Source: Cyclobacterium xiamenense (GTDB taxonomy: Bacteria; Bacteroidota; Bacteroidia; Cytophagales; Cyclobacteriaceae). From it: a DNA stretch of 49,358 nucleotides. The position numbers and the translations under genes were made by a program. The stretch spans positions 1 through 49,358 of the forward strand of contig NZ_WIOK01000035.1 of the NCBI RefSeq assembly GCF_009467825.1. Reading direction: 5' to 3'. Below are positions 1 to 8,623 of this stretch, one piece after another. A model generated the notes under the pieces. That model had not been told where the DNA came from. It saw only the letters and a program-made list of their open reading frames with translations, and searched no databases. Positions within the stretch are counted from its first letter, which is position 1; each line of letters opens with the position of its first letter.

Positions 1-21
1 CAATAAAAACAATAAGATAAA

Positions 22-42
22 TTGGCAGTTCACTACTGCCGA
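22..42 (-). terminator. weak candidate hairpin downstream of META-domain gene
   Basis: Arms GGCAGT (24-29) and ACTGCC (35-40) enclose a 5-nt loop, and the stem extends by two more pairs if one G-U is allowed. Read on the minus strand, the hairpin is followed by T-rich sequence that is not a clean U-run. It lies about 150 nt beyond the stop of the META-domain gene, so its role as that gene's terminator is uncertain. Confidence 0.25.
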
Positions 43-191
43 TTCAAGGATAAAATTAAAAAGACTTTATCCGTCAATTTACGATTAACATAACACTAGC
101 TGAATTCATAGGCAAAGGTTTTTTGGGCCAGTCATCGTGTACAACTGGGCAGTACAGGGCACATGTAACCTCTACCAATAGCAAACCTTGC

Positions 192-725
192 TTAATAAAG
201 CGAAGGACGGTTTAAGGCCAGAATTTTTGGAATAGAAAAAGGATGACTTTGGTTATCGTCCAGTTTCTTCATCTTCATGATTTCCAGATTGCCGCAGGAA
301 AACGAAAGCGTTCCTTCGTCGTCGATTTTAAAGGTGTGTGCGGACTTGAGTACGGTTAAAAAAATGTCTTCACCATCTCCCTCGCACCATTTTTCAGTCA
401 TTCCCTGAAATCCCAAAACATCAATACCGTTTCCTTCCAAATAGGTAAGGATGCTAAAGATGTTGCAGCCGGTATGGCCCACCGCTGTTTTGTTAACGGT
501 ATCAAAATAGAGCGTGGGCTTCTTGTCCGGAAATAGTTCATCAAAAGGCTTGAACTTGTCGTAGATGTAACTCAACTCCCAAAGCCCTTCCAGGTCCTTT
601 TGGGAAGTGGATTTTTGTGCGCGTTCAGGAAATGGCTCGACTTCTACGATATCCGGTATTTGGGCAAATCCCAAACCTGCCAACGTTGAAAACAATACCA
701 TCCATATAGGGAATATTTTTTTCAT
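192..725 (-). CDS. META-domain (HslJ-like) secreted protein
   Basis: A 177-residue protein begins with a short signal peptide (about residues 1-21, cleavage after GFAQ). The mature part resembles the META domain of HslJ-type proteins: a GLWEL start near residue 47, then the GHTGCN motif with C87, and a second cysteine at C114. Members are small envelope proteins linked to stress or heat-shock responses in Proteobacteria, but no reaction is known. The reading frame stays open upstream to 1058, which would run into the ferritin gene and its terminator. The ATG at 725, directly before the signal peptide, is therefore the right start. A terminator at 823-867 separates it from ferritin, so it probably has its own promoter. 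Identification as META is good; the role here is unknown. Confidence 0.8.
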   Translation of the reverse strand: MKKIFPIWMVLFSTLAGLGFAQIPDIVEVEPFPERAQKSTSQKDLEGLWELSYIYDKFKPFDELFPDKKPTLYFDTVNKTAVGHTGCNIFSILTYLEGNGIDVLGFQGMTEKWCEGDGEDIFLTVLKSAHTFKIDDEGTLSFSCGNLEIMKMKKLDDNQSHPFSIPKILALNRPSLY

Positions 726-822
726 GGTTATTGGGTTATTGTTAAGTGAAATATACCAATTAATTAAGAAGATTAAAACGAATTCGTCAAAAATTAAGCC
801 ATTTCCCCAATGCTGTATGGGA

Positions 823-867
823 AAAATAAAAAAAAGACCCTTTAGGACGAAATACGCTAAAGGGTCT
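823..867 (-). terminator. rho-independent terminator of the ferritin gene
   Basis: A perfect 11-bp inverted repeat AGACCCTTTAG (835-845) / CTAAAGGGTCT (857-867) has an 11-nt loop. The plus strand just to its left is an A-run (823-834), which reads as a U-run after the hairpin on the minus strand. It begins about 20 nt after the ferritin stop codon, which is textbook placement. Confidence 0.92.
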
Positions 868-888
868 ATTACAGAAACTGCTAGTAAA

Positions 889-1437
889 TCAAGGTTGGCT
901 ATCGGTAGTGGCGTGCAATTTGCCCAATTCCTGATCAATGGTCCATAGACCAATCCCTTCCTCTCCGATGATGTCAAATATCTCGAGGGCTCTTCTTGCC
1001 AGCGTTTCTTCCTCACGTTGTTCGGTGACGTACCATTGCATGAAACTGAAGGTTGCAAAATCCTTCACATTGAAGCAATGGTCAACGATTGTGTTGATCG
1101 ATTTGGTGACTTCGATTTCGTGTTCCAGAATCAATTCGAATACTTCCCGCAGCGAATTGAAGTGCTGGCGTATGGACGTTATCTCTGGTTGAATGGCATG
1201 TCCACCGGCTTCGTTGATGTAGCGAAACAGTTTCAGCATGTGACCCCGTTCTTCTTCTGCATGATCGTAGAGGAATCGGGCTGAATTGGTAAACCCCTGC
1301 ATATCTGCCCAGGAGGCCATGGACAAGTAGTAGGCAGAGGATTTCCCTTCCATTTCCACTTGTTTATTGAGCTTATTCTCGGTGTCGATTAGTAAGGACC
1401 TTTTTAAGGTGACGATTTCTTTCTCTGTCGTTTTCAT
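889..1437 (-). CDS. ftnA: ferritin (non-heme, FtnA type)
   Basis: A 182-residue four-helix-bundle ferritin that oxidises Fe(II) and stores it as a ferric core in the cytoplasm. The ferroxidase ligands of bacterial FtnA are recognisable: E30, Y37, E63, H66, E107, Q140 and E143, a constant offset of 13 from E. coli FtnA numbering. The N-terminus is slightly longer than in E. coli. The gene lies 91 nt downstream of the CocE-type hydrolase on the same strand and ends in the strong terminator at 823-867, so it closes a transcription unit. No Fur-like operator could be identified with confidence. Family assignment is secure; whether it is the main iron store of the cell cannot be judged from one window. 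Confidence 0.95.
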   Translation of the reverse strand: MKTTEKEIVTLKRSLLIDTENKLNKQVEMEGKSSAYYLSMASWADMQGFTNSARFLYDHAEEERGHMLKLFRYINEAGGHAIQPEITSIRQHFNSLREVFELILEHEIEVTKSINTIVDHCFNVKDFATFSFMQWYVTEQREEETLARRALEIFDIIGEEGIGLWTIDQELGKLHATTDSQP

Positions 1438-1528
1438 AGGTATATACGCTGTTTTTATCGGATGTAAAATAACAATTTTTCCAAGCCGAATACGTGTTGT
1501 ACGCGGAAATCCGCGCGAAAGTTTCCAA

Positions 1529-3415
1529 TTATTTACCCGAAGGCAAAACCATCAGGTTGATTTTACTGGGAAAGTCCTCCGTATGAAATACCTTGTGGAG
1601 GGCTTTGACGAAGTCACTGTCTTCGGCTTCGAATATATTGGGCACGTATTTTTGGGGATTCCGATCGATCAGTGGAAACCAGGTGCTCTGGATTTGAATT
1701 TGAAGTTTGTGGCCCTTTTTGAAGGTATGGTATATATCCTGGAGTTTAAAATCCACATCCGTAATCTGATCGGGCACAAAGGGTTTCGGATCGGAAAAAC
1801 TCTCCCGGTACCTACCCCGTATCACCTCAGAACGCACCATGAGATGGTAATTTCCCATGTCAACGCCGTCTAAAACGTATTCGTGGTTGGGGTAGTCCCC
1901 TGGAAATACATCTATGACCTTGACAATCCAATCGGCATCCGTTTGAGAGGTAGCTACTTTAAGTTGAGCGAGTACCTCGCCGGCTACCGTAAGGTCCTCA
2001 TCTAGCACAGGTGTTTCGAATGTCAGTACATCGGGTCGCCTCGCGGCAAAGCGCTGATCGTCGGCCATGTATTTTCTCGGGGTAAAGGTTAATTTGATAT
2101 CCTGTGTATAGGGAACCGGATTGGCTGGGTCGGATTCGAAGGAGGAGAAGCGGTTACCTTCGGGTAAATCGGTTGATAACCCGCCGTTTTGTTGTAGAAA
2201 AAAGCTTTCCCAGCTGCTTTCTTTTGGCGGCCAGGTATCGAATTGATCCCATTCGTTGGTGCCCGTATTGAATACATAGGCCTCAGGAAGGCGCGTATTC
2301 TTATCCCCTTCTCCTTTTAGAAAATGGGTGAAAAATGTATATTCTACCTCTTTTTGGTACCAGGTGGAAATGGAATCACCAAAATACATGTTGGACACGG
2401 TCTGATGGCCTCGTTCCCGGGACCAATCCCCATGGGACCAAGGGCCCATAACCAGGGTATTGTAGGTGTCGGGATTGTTTTTTTCAATGGTCTTGTATAT
2501 CGTAAGTGGGCCATACAGGTCTTCCGCGTCAAACCAGCCACCCACGACCATCACTGCCGGTTTTACGTCTGTCAAATGGGGGATGATGCTCCGTTTTTGC
2601 CAGAAATCATTGTAATCCGGATTGGATTTTAGTTGTTGCCAAAAGAAATTATCCGTGCCGTAGTAGTTGTCTGCGTTTTTTAGGGAACCCATGTCCATAA
2701 AAAACTGGTAACCGTCGTTGGTGCCGGGGTTGACCATTTCGTACCAGGCTTCGTCTGTTGGTCCCTCTTTTTGATATCCAAAAACGGAAGTCGCCAACCA
2801 GTAACTCAGAAAATAGGCACCATTGTGGTGAAAATCATCAAAGTAAAAATCGCCGATGGGTGCCTGAGGAGAAACGGCTAGCAGGTTCGGGTGGGCGTAG
2901 GGCAGGGCCGCTGCACTGTAAAAGCCGGGATAGCTGATTCCCCATTGTCCTACTTTTCCATTATGATTGCTTACATTCTCAAGTAGCCACTCAATCGTAT
3001 CGTACGTGTCCGTGCTTTCATCGATTTCGTTTGGATCGCCCGTGCGTTCGCCTACGGTTGGCCGCATGTTATCGTACCGACCTTCCGACATCCAGCGGCC
3101 GCGTACATCCTGGTAAACAAAAATATAACCGTCTTCCATAAGAAACGGGGAAGGGCCAAGCGTGTTACGCATGGTCCCCTCTCCATAGGGGCCGGCGTTG
3201 TAGGGCGTTCGCTGCATCAGAAAGGGGTATTTCACCGAGGTGTCTTTGGGACTGTATACCACGGTGCGCAGTTTTACCCCATCCCGCATTGGGATGTCGT
3301 ATTCGGCTTTCACGTAATTTTCTCTTACGTAATCATCGCTTTGTGCCTGGGAAAACGACACGGAAAGTAGCATCCATGCGCCCAATAGCACCATTCTGGT
3401 AAGTGTTCGTCTCAT
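1529..3415 (-). CDS. CocE/NonD family alpha/beta hydrolase (acyl-peptidase or ester hydrolase), secreted
   Basis: A 628-residue protein has a signal peptide (about residues 1-25, ending SQAQ). The family covers cocaine esterase, alpha-amino-acid ester hydrolases, glutaryl-7-ACA acylases and Xaa-Pro dipeptidyl-peptidases. The nucleophile is S161 in GISYPG. The acid and base fit the Asp of GGWFDAED and the His of GPWSHGD in the second third. A jelly-roll PepX_C domain fills the C-terminal third. The length matches secreted bacterial alpha-amino-acid ester hydrolases. A short GC-rich hairpin (1502-1515) lies just past the stop but has no U-run. The substrate is unknown; an acyl-amino-acid or short peptide ester is plausible. 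It is divergent from kdsB and upstream of ferritin. Confidence 0.88.
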   Translation of the reverse strand: MRRTLTRMVLLGAWMLLSVSFSQAQSDDYVRENYVKAEYDIPMRDGVKLRTVVYSPKDTSVKYPFLMQRTPYNAGPYGEGTMRNTLGPSPFLMEDGYIFVYQDVRGRWMSEGRYDNMRPTVGERTGDPNEIDESTDTYDTIEWLLENVSNHNGKVGQWGISYPGFYSAAALPYAHPNLLAVSPQAPIGDFYFDDFHHNGAYFLSYWLATSVFGYQKEGPTDEAWYEMVNPGTNDGYQFFMDMGSLKNADNYYGTDNFFWQQLKSNPDYNDFWQKRSIIPHLTDVKPAVMVVGGWFDAEDLYGPLTIYKTIEKNNPDTYNTLVMGPWSHGDWSRERGHQTVSNMYFGDSISTWYQKEVEYTFFTHFLKGEGDKNTRLPEAYVFNTGTNEWDQFDTWPPKESSWESFFLQQNGGLSTDLPEGNRFSSFESDPANPVPYTQDIKLTFTPRKYMADDQRFAARRPDVLTFETPVLDEDLTVAGEVLAQLKVATSQTDADWIVKVIDVFPGDYPNHEYVLDGVDMGNYHLMVRSEVIRGRYRESFSDPKPFVPDQITDVDFKLQDIYHTFKKGHKLQIQIQSTWFPLIDRNPQKYVPNIFEAEDSDFVKALHKVFHTEDFPSKINLMVLPSGK

Positions 3416-3498
3416 TTTTGTTTGTTAGTTTACACGTAGTCCTTTTAGAAACGCTTCCTTTTTTAAAAGGTTAGAACTTCAATTGGATTAAAAATGAT

Positions 3499-3506
3499 TA
3501 GTTTTG
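3499..3506 (+). promoter_or_regulatory. possible Bacteroidetes -7 element upstream of kdsB
   Basis: TAGTTTTG matches the Bacteroidetes -7 consensus TAnnTTTG. It lies about 97 nt upstream of the kdsB ATG. A TTG occurs upstream (3483-3485), but the spacing is shorter than the usual 18-21 nt, so this is only a candidate. Confidence 0.25.
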
Positions 3507-3602
3507 TTTAACCTTTTTTCGATGAAACGGATTTTTCCGCACGTTGGGCAAAAGGAGCACATTTCCTATTCAGGGATAAAGTTAAACCAGTAATTCAAAT
3601 AA

Positions 3603-4337
3603 ATGAAAACCGTTGCACTAATTCCTGCACGATTTGGCGCCACCCGCTTTCCAGCCAAATTGTTGGTTGATTTGAGGGGGAAGCCGTTGATCGCCCGAAC
3701 ATACCTGAGCACCCTGGCCACCGGTGTGTTTGATGAGGTCCGGGTGGTCACCGACCATCCGGACATCGCCACTGCAATCGAACGGGAAGGGGGGCAGGTA
3801 TACCGCAGTCTCCGGGAGCACGAAAGTGGCTCCGACCGAATTGCCGAAGCTGCGGCATCCCTGGATGCTGACCTTATCGTAAACGTTCAGGGGGATGAGC
3901 CCTTTCAGGATAAAAAATCCCTCTCCGATTTGGTTGCCGCCTTTACAGACGACAGGGTATCCGTAGCCTCCCTAATGGCACGGATTTCCGACAGGGACCA
4001 GGTGCAAAACCCAAACCTTGTGAAGGTAGTCACCGATGCCCGTAACTTCGCCCTCTACTTTAGCCGTTCGCCAATCCCCTACCAACGCAACGAGGAATGC
4101 AGCCCTGATTATTTCAGGCATATCGGTATCTATGCTTACAAAAAAGCGCTGTTGATGAAATTTACTTCCTGGGAAAAATCAGCGCTGGAAAAGGTGGAAA
4201 TGCTGGAACAGTTGCGTTTGCTGGAAAACGGCTACGCGATAAAGATGGTAGAGACCAGTCATCAGGCCATTGCCATCGATGTGCCCGAAGATTTGGATCG
4301 GGCTCTCCGGTATTACGATTCCCTATACCCCTCTTAA
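3603..4337 (+). CDS. kdsB: 3-deoxy-manno-octulosonate cytidylyltransferase (CMP-KDO synthetase)
   Basis: This enzyme activates KDO with CTP to give CMP-KDO for the inner core of lipopolysaccharide. The 244-residue length is typical. The nucleotide-binding signature PARFGATRFPAK is at residues 8-19, the QGDEP motif with metal-binding D98 is at 96-100, and IDVPEDLDRA with the second acidic ligand D226 is near the C-terminus. It is cytoplasmic. It starts divergently from the CocE-type hydrolase and converges on rsmE, so it seems to be transcribed alone. Other KDO genes (kdsA, kdsD, kdsC, waaA) are not in the window. It supports a Gram-negative, LPS-bearing organism. Assignment is secure. Confidence 0.96.
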   Translation: MKTVALIPARFGATRFPAKLLVDLRGKPLIARTYLSTLATGVFDEVRVVTDHPDIATAIEREGGQVYRSLREHESGSDRIAEAAASLDADLIVNVQGDEPFQDKKSLSDLVAAFTDDRVSVASLMARISDRDQVQNPNLVKVVTDARNFALYFSRSPIPYQRNEECSPDYFRHIGIYAYKKALLMKFTSWEKSALEKVEMLEQLRLLENGYAIKMVETSHQAIAIDVPEDLDRALRYYDSLYPS

Positions 4338-4487
4338 TGCAGGATTTGCCCACTGTTTCAAGGCCGGATCCCTACCGTAATGGCCACCTGAGTCGGGAGG
4401 TGGTAATGGATGCAAATAAGGCAGAGTAGGTGTATATCGAAGCGCATTTCCAGGTCGTGAATAGGTTTATGTACCTTCCGCCTGCCA

Positions 4488-5201
4488 TTAGCCTTTGGAC
4501 ACGTTGACCAAGTGCAGCGTGTGTACGGCCACCAATCCGGCAGTTTCCGTTCGCAACCGGTGTTTGCCCAGGGAGCAGGATTTGTAGCCCATGTCCAGCG
4601 CCTGCCGGATTTCTCCCGGGCTAAAATCTCCCTCAGGTCCGACCAAAACAAGATATGAGCGGCCAGGTTTTGCCAATTCCAGCAAATGGCTGGTATTGTC
4701 TGTGTCCAGATAGGCAATGTATCGTTCGTAGGTTTCAAAAGTTTTATCGGATACAAACTCCTCAAACGATCTCATTTCGTTCATCTCAGGCAGCCAGGCT
4801 TTAAAGCTTTGTTTGCAGGCCGCAACAATTTTTTTTGAAAGGCGATCCAGATTGACCTGATTTCGCTCAATATGGGTGGTTTTCAGAAAGGTAATTTCAT
4901 TAAACCCCACTTCGGTAATTTTTTCCAACATCCATTCGATCCGATCTGTATTTTTTGTTGGAGCGATGGCCAGATGGATATGGAATTTTTCCGGAGGACT
5001 AAACTCCTGTTCGATGATTTTCAGGCGACATTTTTTTGGATGATTGCTTTCGATCATGCAGGTAAAAAAAGAGCCTTTCCCATTGGTGAAAAGCACGGTG
5101 TCTCCCGCATTTTTTCGCAACACCTTGACCAGGTGATGGGACTCCTTTTCCTTCAGGTCAAAGGTTTCTCCATTAATTTGTTCCTCAAAAAAAAGTTGCA
5201 T
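4488..5201 (-). CDS. rsmE: 16S rRNA (uracil(1498)-N3)-methyltransferase
   Basis: A 237-residue SPOUT-class methyltransferase that makes m3U1498 in 16S rRNA. An N-terminal PUA-like segment (about 1-70) precedes the knotted SAM domain. GPEGDF (188-193) and LGKHRLRTETA (211-221) are the signature loops that bind S-adenosylmethionine. The frame stays open upstream to 5504, but that extension overlaps the divergent GAF gene. MQLFFEE starting at 5201 is the canonical N-terminus of this family. The 150-nt gap to the convergent kdsB holds only a short CCACCT/AGGTGG hairpin (4384-4403) without a U-run. Confidence 0.95.
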   Translation of the reverse strand: MQLFFEEQINGETFDLKEKESHHLVKVLRKNAGDTVLFTNGKGSFFTCMIESNHPKKCRLKIIEQEFSPPEKFHIHLAIAPTKNTDRIEWMLEKITEVGFNEITFLKTTHIERNQVNLDRLSKKIVAACKQSFKAWLPEMNEMRSFEEFVSDKTFETYERYIAYLDTDNTSHLLELAKPGRSYLVLVGPEGDFSPGEIRQALDMGYKSCSLGKHRLRTETAGLVAVHTLHLVNVSKG

Positions 5202-5310
5202 TCCTTCCGTCGTTGTTTTGACGAAATTATGAAATTCCGGGCAAAAGGAAGGAAGAAAATCCCTATAATTGCAGGTATAACCAATCGAGAACCCCAAATA
5301 CACCGAATCC

Positions 5311-5784
5311 ATGAACACAGAAGACTTTATTGAATCCATAAAAAACGCGCCACATGCGGATTGGCAAGCATGGTTGGAACAAACCCTTTCGCTGTTTGAT
5401 TGCGTCACCGGGACGCTGCACACACTGGAACCGGCTTCCGACGAGTTGGAATTGAAAGCCATGCAAGGTATTCCCGATTTTTTATTACCGAAAATGAGCC
5501 GCATCCCGGTAGGGAAGGGGATGGCCGGTATCGCTGCCGAGCGGAAAGAAGCGGTGCAGGTATGTAACCTTCAGACGGATGAATCAGGCGTGGTACGTCC
5601 AGGCGCCAAAGACACCAAAGTAGAGGGCGCCATCACCGCACCCATGCTTTGGCAAGGCAAACTTTTTGGCACCTTGGGGATTGCCAAAAAAGATCCCTAC
5701 GAATTTACCACGGAGGAATCCGAAGCGCTGATGGGCATTGCAGCGGCCATGGCTTTGCACCAGCTGCGATCTGCCGCTCGCTAA
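5311..5784 (+). CDS. small single-GAF-domain protein
   Basis: A 157-residue cytoplasmic protein consists of essentially one GAF domain. Family-like segments are the RIPVGKGMAGIAAERKE region in the centre, followed by GAITAPMLWQGKLFGTLGI and a final helix beginning FTTEESEAL. It has no output domain. It resembles free-methionine-(R)-sulfoxide reductase in size and fold, but the conserved cysteine arrangement of that enzyme is not seen: only C31 and one VCNL cysteine are present. A catalytic role is therefore not supported, and a small-molecule sensor or adaptor is more likely. Its last four bases overlap the end of the convergent nagX-like gene, and it starts 110 nt from the divergent rsmE. 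Confidence 0.75.
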   Translation: MNTEDFIESIKNAPHADWQAWLEQTLSLFDCVTGTLHTLEPASDELELKAMQGIPDFLLPKMSRIPVGKGMAGIAAERKEAVQVCNLQTDESGVVRPGAKDTKVEGAITAPMLWQGKLFGTLGIAKKDPYEFTTEESEALMGIAAAMALHQLRSAAR

Positions 5785-6947
5785 ACCTTCACAAATAGCT
5801 TGAGTCGGTACAGGATATAGAGGAATACCCATACCAATAAGAATGCACCGAAAGCCTGAAAAACAGCGTGCCATTCCTCCGGTAATGGGGCGTATAATCC
5901 ATAAAATAGTTTCCTGCTGGTGAAGCCAAAGTCAATGAAGCTGTACGCAAAATAAATGGTTAGCGAGTTCAAGCCGATTACCTGAAAGAAAAAGGCCCAC
6001 TTTCTAATTTTCCACACATCGATGACCCAGTAAAAAGCCAGCAGAAACAAGAAAGCCATTCCTGTGGTCAACAGGATAAACGAACTAGACCAAAGGTGCT
6101 TGTTGATAGGGAAATGCAATCCCCAAAGTAGCCCCAGTGCAATGCCGGCAATTCCACCAATGGCCAGGTAGCTTCCTTTTCGCTTGTCCAACCAGGCTTT
6201 TCCGATTACCTCCCCGGCCAGGGTTCCAAAAAGGGTTAGACAAAGTGCAGGAAATTGGGTCAAGATTCCCAATTCATCGTAGGTCACCTGATGCAATCGC
6301 CCCGGAAGAAAGGTCCGGTCAAACCATCCAACCAGATTGCCTTCAAAACTCAGGTCTCCGGTTCCGTATCCCGGCACCGGTATCAGGTACAAGGCGGCGT
6401 AATAAAGCAGCAAAATGACCATACCGGAGGCCAGCCGTTTGTAAAAACCCATGTTCAGGTAAAACCAGGTAGCCACAAAAGTAGCCAGCCCGATTCTTCC
6501 CAAAACGCTTCCCAGTCGAATTTGGGCAGGTTCAAAAAAAGGAACGGGAGCGTTTTTGTACAGCATCCCCAATAGGATCAGCACAATCATTCTGACGAAG
6601 GTTTTTCGGTACAGCGTACCATTCGACAGGCCCAGGGACTTTCCTTTGTTCAGCGAAAAGGTCAGGGATACACCAGCAATAAATAGAAACAGTGGAAAAA
6701 TAAAATCATAAAACGTAAAGCCATTCCAGGCCGGGTGCGTAAGTTGATTGGCGATCCAATCGACGGCACCGATTCCTGTTTTTCCTTTGAGTAAGACAAG
6801 AAAGGTCCCTCCCCCCGCAATTAACAGCATGTCAAATCCCCTGAGGGCGTCAATTGATAGCAGACGTTTGGAAGCAGTAGGAGCAGCCGAGACAGGAGAA
6901 CCCATTTCCGGATCTTTTCGGATCTCGCTGGAAGAAGAAATACTCAT
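5781..6947 (-). CDS. nagX: NagX-like polytopic membrane acyltransferase (DUF5009 / HGSNAT-related)
   Basis: A 388-residue membrane protein with about ten hydrophobic segments opens with the family signature SIDALRGFDM (31-40), followed by DFIFPLFLFIAGVS. This matches the DUF5009/YeiB-like family related to the membrane domain of heparan-alpha-glucosaminide N-acetyltransferase. In marine bacteria a member (NagX) sits in N-acetylglucosamine clusters and may acetylate or deacetylate amino sugars across the membrane. Here it is divergent from a GH109 glycosidase, nagB and a sugar permease, which supports an amino-sugar role. A start further in (M15) is possible, as the first 26 residues are low-complexity. 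Biochemical activity is inferred only. Confidence 0.82.
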   Translation of the reverse strand: MSISSSSEIRKDPEMGSPVSAAPTASKRLLSIDALRGFDMLLIAGGGTFLVLLKGKTGIGAVDWIANQLTHPAWNGFTFYDFIFPLFLFIAGVSLTFSLNKGKSLGLSNGTLYRKTFVRMIVLILLGMLYKNAPVPFFEPAQIRLGSVLGRIGLATFVATWFYLNMGFYKRLASGMVILLLYYAALYLIPVPGYGTGDLSFEGNLVGWFDRTFLPGRLHQVTYDELGILTQFPALCLTLFGTLAGEVIGKAWLDKRKGSYLAIGGIAGIALGLLWGLHFPINKHLWSSSFILLTTGMAFLFLLAFYWVIDVWKIRKWAFFFQVIGLNSLTIYFAYSFIDFGFTSRKLFYGLYAPLPEEWHAVFQAFGAFLLVWVFLYILYRLKLFVKV

Positions 6948-7008
6948 GATTACAATATTAGGTGAATGGTGAGTTTTTATCCGATTATCTTAAGTTTGGA
7001 TGGAATCC

Positions 7009-7034
7009 TTCCAATTTATTTTATTTATTTGGAA
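7009..7034. promoter_or_regulatory. dyad TTCCAA-N14-TTGGAA in the divergent amino-sugar promoter region
   Basis: Arms TTCCAA (7009-7014) and TTGGAA (7029-7034) form a symmetric site in AT-rich DNA between the divergent nagX-like and GH109 genes. Its position suits an operator serving both promoters. The arms are only 6 bp, so chance is not excluded, and no regulator gene lies nearby. Confidence 0.3.
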
Positions 7035-7059
7035 TTTAAAAGTATTTTTAATTTCTGCA

Positions 7060-7077
7060 TCTCCAAAAAAAAGGAGA
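7060..7077 (+). promoter_or_regulatory. short hairpin enclosing an AAGGAG ribosome-binding site
   Basis: TCTCC (7060-7064) can pair with GGAGA (7073-7077) across an A8 loop. The 3' arm is part of AAGGAG (7071-7076), which sits 8 nt before the ATG at 7085. Clear Shine-Dalgarno sites are uncommon in this window, so this could favour 7085 as the true start of the GH109 gene or be a site of translational control. The stem is only 5 bp. Confidence 0.35.
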
Positions 7078-7117
7078 CAGCTGAATGCATTTTGGTAATC
7101 AACGACAAATAATGGGT

Positions 7118-8521
7118 ATGAAAAAGAATCGGAGAACCTTTTTAAAAATAGGAAGTTTGGCAGGCCTTTCGGCGCTATCGGGTTGGTCCTCAGAATCAAC
7201 CGGAGCCACACGACGAACGAATACCACGCGTAATCCGGCAAACGTCAACATGAGCGGGTACGCAGCTCCCGCATTGGATACCGTGCGCATTGGTTTTGTG
7301 GGACTCGGAAACCGGGGACCTGGAGCGGTGGTTCGCATGAGTAAAATCGAAGGAGTAGAAATCAAGGCACTGTGCGATCTACGCCCGGAACGTATCCGCC
7401 ATGTGGAGCAGCTTCTTGAAAAGACCAATCACGAACCCGCCACCTATACGGGCACGGAAGATGCCTGGAAGCAAATGTGTGAGCGGGAAGATCTGGATTT
7501 AATTTACATTGCCACTCCCTGGTACCTGCACACACCCATGGCCGTTTATGCCATGGAGCAGGGCAAACATGCAGCGACCGAAGTGCCCGCAGCCATTACC
7601 CTGGAGGAATGCTGGCAATTGGTAGAGGTCTCTGAAAAAACCCGCAAACATTGCATGATGCTGGAAAACACCTGCTATGATTTTTTCGAGCTTCTTACCT
7701 TAAATCTCGCCCGTCAGGGGTATTTCGGGGAAATCATTCACGGTGAAGGGGCGTATATCCACGACATTTTGGAGGGGAATTTTTCCAAAACGAAGTACTT
7801 CGATATGTGGCGACTCAAACAGAATATGCGCAATGGCAGTCTTTATCCCACCCATGGGTTGGGCCCGGTTGCGCAGATCATGAATATCAACCGCGGTGAC
7901 CGAATGGACTACCTGGTGTCGGTGTCCAGCCGGGATTTTATGATGGGAAAAATGGCCGGAGAGCTTGCCGAACGAGACGCTTTTTACAAGCAATTTGCCG
8001 GCAAAAGTTACCGGGGTAACATGAACACCACCACCATCAAAACCCAGCTCGGAAAAACCATCTTGTTGCAGCACGATGTCACCTCACCCAGGCCCTATTC
8101 TCGTTTGCATACCATTAGTGGAACCAAAGCCTATGCGCAAAAATACCCGGAGCCGGGAAAAATCTCCGAAGGGCACGAAGGCTGGCTATCAGCGGAAGCC
8201 ATGCAGGCATTGGAGGAAAACTTCCAACCGCCCATCGTAAAAAAAATCGGGGAATTGGCCCGGCAAATTGGCGGTCACGGCGGGATGGATTTCCTAATGG
8301 ACTGGCGAATGATTGATTGCCTGCGCAACGGTATTCCCCTGGATATGGATGTATACGATGCGGCTGCATGGAGTTCCATCGGCCCGTTAAGCGAATGGTC
8401 TGTAGCCAATAGGAGCGGGGCGATCGATGTACCGGATTTTACCCGCGGGGCCTGGAAGCAAAATACACCCGTAGACGTGGAATTGACCAAGGGTGGGACG
8501 ACCAATATCCTTGCCGTCTGA
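7118..8521 (+). CDS. GH109 alpha-N-acetylgalactosaminidase, Tat-exported (Gfo/Idh/MocA fold)
   Basis: This is a family GH109 enzyme, which removes terminal alpha-GalNAc using a tightly bound NAD+ in an oxidation-elimination mechanism. A twin-arginine signal (NRRTFLK) opens the 467-residue protein. The Rossmann motif GFVGLGNRG follows near residues 59-67. EVPAAITLEECWQLVE, the LENTCYDFFE stretch and YPTHGLGPV (Y243, H246 fit the family's catalytic Tyr/His) are typical of GH109 rather than of generic Gfo/Idh/MocA dehydrogenases. Tat export fits a protein that must fold around its cofactor before secretion. In-frame ATGs at 7085 and 7112 are alternatives, and 7085 has a good AAGGAG site. It heads the plus-strand unit with nagB and the permease. 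GH109 specificity beyond GalNAc is not certain. Confidence 0.87.
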   Translation: MKKNRRTFLKIGSLAGLSALSGWSSESTGATRRTNTTRNPANVNMSGYAAPALDTVRIGFVGLGNRGPGAVVRMSKIEGVEIKALCDLRPERIRHVEQLLEKTNHEPATYTGTEDAWKQMCEREDLDLIYIATPWYLHTPMAVYAMEQGKHAATEVPAAITLEECWQLVEVSEKTRKHCMMLENTCYDFFELLTLNLARQGYFGEIIHGEGAYIHDILEGNFSKTKYFDMWRLKQNMRNGSLYPTHGLGPVAQIMNINRGDRMDYLVSVSSRDFMMGKMAGELAERDAFYKQFAGKSYRGNMNTTTIKTQLGKTILLQHDVTSPRPYSRLHTISGTKAYAQKYPEPGKISEGHEGWLSAEAMQALEENFQPPIVKKIGELARQIGGHGGMDFLMDWRMIDCLRNGIPLDMDVYDAAAWSSIGPLSEWSVANRSGAIDVPDFTRGAWKQNTPVDVELTKGGTTNILAV

Positions 8522-8623
8522 TACCCCGGCTGACAGGAAATAATCGCCACGAACCGAAATCCATTTGGAAATCCATGGTTTTTACCCCATTTTGAACGCT
8601 TGGTTTAATTATAATTTGTTTGA

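Noticed and set aside
726-1058. N-terminal extension of the META-domain protein to 1058
   Set aside because: It would run through the ferritin terminator and gene; the signal peptide at 725 marks the true start.
1502-1515. GC-rich hairpin CGCGG/CCGCG after the CocE-type gene as a terminator
   Set aside because: No U-run follows on the minus strand.
5202-5504. N-terminal extension of RsmE to 5504
   Set aside because: It overlaps the divergent GAF gene; MQLFFEE at 5201 is the family start.
5311-5784. Free-methionine-(R)-sulfoxide reductase
   Set aside because: Size and fold fit, but the conserved cysteine pattern of that enzyme is missing.
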